From: Prochilodus magdalenae
Taxonomy: Eukaryota; Chordata; Actinopteri; Characiformes; Prochilodontidae
Length of the DNA stretch: 64,000 bases
Assembly (NCBI GenBank): GCA_024036415.1
Contig: JAMWET010001663.1
Coordinates: forward strand, 340,001 to 404,000
Direction: 5' to 3'
Under the pieces are notes generated by a model that was given only the letters and a program-made list of their open reading frames with translations, ran no database searches and had not been told where the DNA came from. Made by a program: the position numbers and the translations under genes. Below, in pieces: positions 61,201 to 64,000 of this stretch (positions within the stretch are counted from its first letter, which is position 1; every line of letters begins with the position of its first letter).

Positions 61201-61605
61201 GTCTGCTTATCTGCTGTACGTATCTGCTGATTGTAGTTAGAAGGCAGCAGAACTGATAATGCCTTCGTTTGCACATTCTTCCTACCGCCTGACTGCATAA
61301 ACAGCACTTCAGTGAACCCGGATGATCAGTTACCGCACCTGCTTTCTGCCTCATTTCTCACATCTCATCCAGACATCTCTCACTGCCTCGTTCTTTCCTG
61401 GCCTTTCTGTTTCATAGCTCTCCGTGTGTGAGGGAACAGTACTGTAATGTGAATTTTGGCACAGTGCCCAGTGCTTTTCCAGCTACAGTGCATGTTAAAA
61501 GGGAGTGATCTCACCTGGAGTCTTCCCTCCTGTCTCAGTAATGAGCCACACGAGGAGGACACAAGTGCAGACTCGCGCTGCTGCTGCTGCTGCCGCTGCC
61601 GTCAT
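54883..61605 (-). CDS. HHLA2-like B7-family protein, copy C, 7 exons, 436 aa
   Basis: Most diverged member of the trio; predicted type I membrane B7-type ligand. Exons: 61605-61515 signal peptide (MT, eight Ala, then RVCTCVLLVWLITE), 60238-59939 IgV (ITCLFSEDCVLPCSF, VQWFRQ, LGNASLLLQHCAPQDRGRYR), 59024-58737 IgC (EEVKCSTRDVYPAPHVSWS, FTYICTI), 57479-57093 second V-like domain (LTIPCKAP, NFTLTWLFTL, EHTGTYSCII), 56021-55908 transmembrane (LWWIPALVIATLAVTAALAV), 55804-55748 and 54956-54883 tail. All borders are phase 1 and the lengths sum to an exact multiple of three. The third domain keeps the C-strand Trp that A and B lost and is about 30 residues longer. Exon 3's donor is weak (G then GTCGGC). 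The tail, on two exons instead of one, has no tyrosine. The trinucleotide-repeat start is unusual for a signal peptide, but a hydrophobic core follows it. Confidence 0.88.
55010..55620 (-). mobile_element. Non-autonomous fish DNA transposon, copy 2
   Basis: Inverse of 40525-41030, sharing GATGACCAACACTRCTGTGC, CCTACACTGTGCAGCCAAC-type and GGACAGTGAGTGGACAC blocks. It fills most of copy C intron 6 (54957-55747). Confidence 0.65.
56022..57092 (-). other. Copy C intron 4, nothing recognised
   Basis: AT-rich intron without transposon ends or exon-like frames. Confidence 0.4.
57640..58345. repeat. Decayed local repeat array with microsatellites
   Basis: In copy C intron 3 the motif TTTTGGCCCA or TTTGGTCCAATA recurs at least six times (near 57711, 57760, 57861, 57995, 58268 and 58330). 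It is followed by similar text (AATTTTACCTATTAA and ATTCAAATAAATATG). Within lie (GT)n at 57930-57954, (ATGT)n at 58122-58180 and (GT)n at 58181-58252. Confidence 0.6.
58017..58108. repeat. Long inverted repeat (hairpin)
   Basis: The arm starting ATTAAATAGTATTCAAATAA and running into A-rich DNA at 58017-58054 is mirrored by the T-rich run and TTATTTGAATACTATTTAAT ending at 58108, with one base difference over about 36 positions. A (TA)n loop of about 18 bases separates the arms. A third copy of the arm text sits at 57883-57905. Confidence 0.8.
59025..59938 (-). other. Copy C intron 2, nothing recognised
   Basis: No transposon end, ORF or RNA gene was recognised in these 0.9 kb. Confidence 0.4.
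60540..61010 (+). mobile_element. Tc1-like transposon fragment
   Basis: TTGCCCGGACAAGGACGAGG, ATCTTGGCTCCTCAGGC and TGTTCTATGGTCAGAGGAAA followed by CTAAAGCTGAGCTTTCTGG. The last block is a frame-shifted form of the Tc1 block that normally encodes FWSDETKxELF. It lies in copy C intron 1. Confidence 0.55.
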
Positions 61606-62400
61606 CGCTGAGGAAAGAAGGAGCGTTTAAGAGGCACTTTCTACATTGACGTTACAGCCGTGGTGTCTGGTGCCATTCCTGAAGGGCCGGTGTGGCTGCT
61701 GGTTTTCATTCCAACCGAGCAGGAAAACACCTGATCAGTTGTTTGAAAACTCGAGCGCCCGCAGCCTCGCCAGCACTGTGTGGGCAAGACTGGACACTGT
61801 TATCCTTCGGATGTGCTCTTAAACACAAACTCAAAGAAGCTTGGTTATCCTGCTCTAGTCTACTTCAGCAGGGTATTTCCTGGGTGCTCTTTGAACATCC
61901 AGACCTGTTTCTTCAGGTTGATGTATTTGTGAGGATTCTCCAGTTGCTTCTTTCATCTTCATGGACTCTAAAGTTGTAGGGTTTTTGGCAAATCCCTGAA
62001 AGTTCTCTCTTTAAAGCTTTTGTGGTGTCTGAAATCTTACAGATAAGGAATTTTGATCCAGGATCAGCTGCTTTTCATGGTCCTCAAAGGTTAGATAATG
62101 GAGCCATGTGTCAAGTTTATGAAGTAAGCTCATTTGCCATTTTATCAGGCACACCCACCATGTAGGGGTTGGTTGTCCATATATGCTGAAAGTCTATATA
62201 AGAGTGTTACTGCAATGTTAAACCTTGACGTCGTGTACAGTACTGTGCATATACTTTTTCTTTTTTTTTTCTTTCAGTTTTACTTTGTCCAGTTGTTCCC
62301 TTTATTGGAGTTTCTCAGCTTTACAAAAAATAATTCCAGGGATGGTTTTCCACTCCTCCAAAGTTCACAAAAAGACAAATTTTCCATGAATGATCACTAC
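61606..62400. other. Upstream of copy C: promoter region and repeats
   Basis: Directly upstream of the start codon there is no clear TATA box. GGGCCGGTGTGGCTGCTGGT then TTTCATTCCAACCGAGCAGG at 61683-61722 is a well-known fish repeat fragment. 61750-62400 has no recognised content. Confidence 0.4.
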
Positions 62401-64000
62401 ACCCTATCTTATACTCTTTAAATAAAATGGTATTTCCGTGGTTCTTTAGTGAAGATGTTGGTTCTGTATAGAACCATGAGCACTCAAATAACCATTTGGA
62501 TGCATTGCATGGTGAAGTTGTTCTTTATATTGATGGAGAAAAGTGTTTTACATGGTTTAACGTGTGTTTATTTTACTGTTAGGTTAAGTTTATAACGGTA
62601 GAACAGCCCTCTATGGTGCCATATAGAGCCATTTTCCAAAAGGTTCTGTTTGGAACCATATACAGCACATGCTCCATTAATCTGAAGATTGTTCTTTGAG
62701 TGTTCAGAACCATAACCATTACAAAATAACTTTTTTGTTTGTTTTTTGTTGTTGTTGTTGTTGTTGTTGTTGTTTTACGTTTCCTTAATGACCTTGATTG
62801 ATTGGCATCATTATGCTTAGGGACTGTTGTCACATGTGGCACTGGACAGTGTTATAGCTGTTCTGATTTCTGTGAATTTTCTTCCATTTCCTAAATTTAG
62901 CCACTATAATTTTTACTGAATATTTATTCAGATAATTGATAAATTGTGATAAATGACATTTTAGACTGTTTAGAGGTTAAAATAAATAAATGAATTAATT
63001 AAAATGAATTTTATATGGATGCACATAAGAAGTGGTGTTTTATAATTTGATATATGTCATGTATTTATTAAATTATTGACTCATATAGATTTATCAGATT
63101 CAAATCTCCTGTAATCATATACATTACACCCAAATTTCTTTCAATTAAAATAGTTTTTAATCTATTTATTCATAATTACACCTGCTGTAAAACACTAAGA
63201 ACCTCCCATCTTTCACCAACACCAAGTGTTTGGGCATCAAAGGCCATCAGTGTTTAAAACACTGGTGTGCTAATCCCCTTATCAGATCAGACCTACAGAA
63301 AAACATTCATTTCAAGCACTACATTAGACAGCAGTGCTATCAGATTAGACCCTTCTGCAGTCACTATCACAGTGTAACAATTAGACCGTTTGTATTAGAT
63401 TAGCATGTACCTTAGCAGATCAGAATCTTTGAGTTTTTGTTGTGGTAATATAATAAACCACAAGACTAAAACGGCAACAGTAAGGAGGTTCTTTAACGGT
63501 TCCCTTTAGATCTAGTTCCTATAGAACACTATGCCATGCTTACATTTGCATGGTGAAATGCTTCGGATTTTTGGAGAAAGTTTGTATATGGTTCTACAGA
63601 GCACCGAAAAGTGAAGCTTGTCACAGTAGAAAAACCTTTTCTAGTACTATATAGAACCTTTTTTCTAAAGGTTCTATATAGATCCACAAGCAACACGTTC
63701 TCCATAAACCCAAGACAAGCTCGTTAGGTTTGTACAATGGCGTTGTCTCAGTAAAAAGGTAAACACTTAAAGATCATTCTTTAACAGTTCTGTTTAAAAC
63801 CATTTCATGATTAAATGGTTCTTCAGACTGATGGAGAACGTTTTGTATATGGTTCTACACAGCACCAAAAACAGCTCCTCTGTTGTGTAAGAGTAGAAGA
63901 ACTGCTGCTATGTAGAGCTTTATAAAGGTTCCATGGACAACCATATACATCGCATTCTCCATCAACCCAAAAGGGCTCTACTGTTGTCACAAGCCTGACG
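62400..64000. repeat. Tandemly scattered copies of a palindromic fish repeat
   Basis: At least three diverged copies (about 62420-62720, 63485-63700 and 63760-63990) share GGTTCTATATAGAACC-type palindromes, TTTGTATATGGTTCTACA, CATGGTGAA and TCTCCATNAANCC. 62721-63480 between them is AT-rich with a (GTT)n run at 62745-62774. No gene. Confidence 0.6.

Overview
The window is nuclear DNA of a ray-finned fish, probably an otophysan teleost. The genes are split by GT-AG introns. The DNA between exons is packed with Tc1-like, hAT-like, tRNA-SINE and LINE remnants of fish type, and with long dinucleotide runs. The exact species cannot be read from the sequence; otophysan is an inference from repeat style.

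Left part (1-13.7 kb): the 3' half of cip2a (cancerous inhibitor of PP2A, human CIP2A/KIAA1524) on the + strand. Eleven coding exons are present. They encode the end of the armadillo-like domain and the whole C-terminal coiled coil, and the 5' half lies outside the window. A spacer of about 8.5 kb follows (13.7-22.2 kb). It holds transposon debris, a CpG-rich promoter-like island near 17.7-18.0 kb with no gene attached, and a flank that was duplicated together with the next genes.

Middle and right (22.2-61.6 kb): three genes in tandem on the - strand, convergent with cip2a. All encode B7-family membrane proteins of the HHLA2 (B7-H7) type: signal peptide, IgV, IgC, a second V-like Ig domain, one transmembrane helix and a short tail. 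From left to right they are copy A (22191-39516, 374 aa), copy B (45633-52961, about 348 aa, damaged 3' end) and copy C (54883-61605, 436 aa, most diverged). All domain exons have phase-1 borders, as is usual in this family. As I recall the human map, HHLA2 and CIP2A also lie close together and face each other at 3q13.13, so the arrangement looks like conserved synteny plus local duplication. A and B are young relatives. Their exons, the intron 1 ends and about 3 kb of 3' flank still align, and a broken second set of exons 5-6 sits downstream of B.

Copy A is stretched to 17 kb because its first intron (13.65 kb, against 1.83 kb in B) became a landing site. It holds a tRNA-SINE, a LINE with SGNH-type ORF1 and endonuclease, two almost identical head-to-tail copies of a 2.1 kb element, a 0.9 kb minisatellite and a Rex1-like reverse transcriptase. 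The last 2.4 kb of the window is non-coding repeat.

I saw no tRNA or rRNA gene, CRISPR array or operon. I also saw nothing that amounts to a wholly new system. The strongest leads are the HHLA2 array with its splice-site damage and exon duplication in copy B, and the tandem 2.1 kb element with its repeated CTCF-like motifs. All gene models come from reading splice signals and homology by eye.
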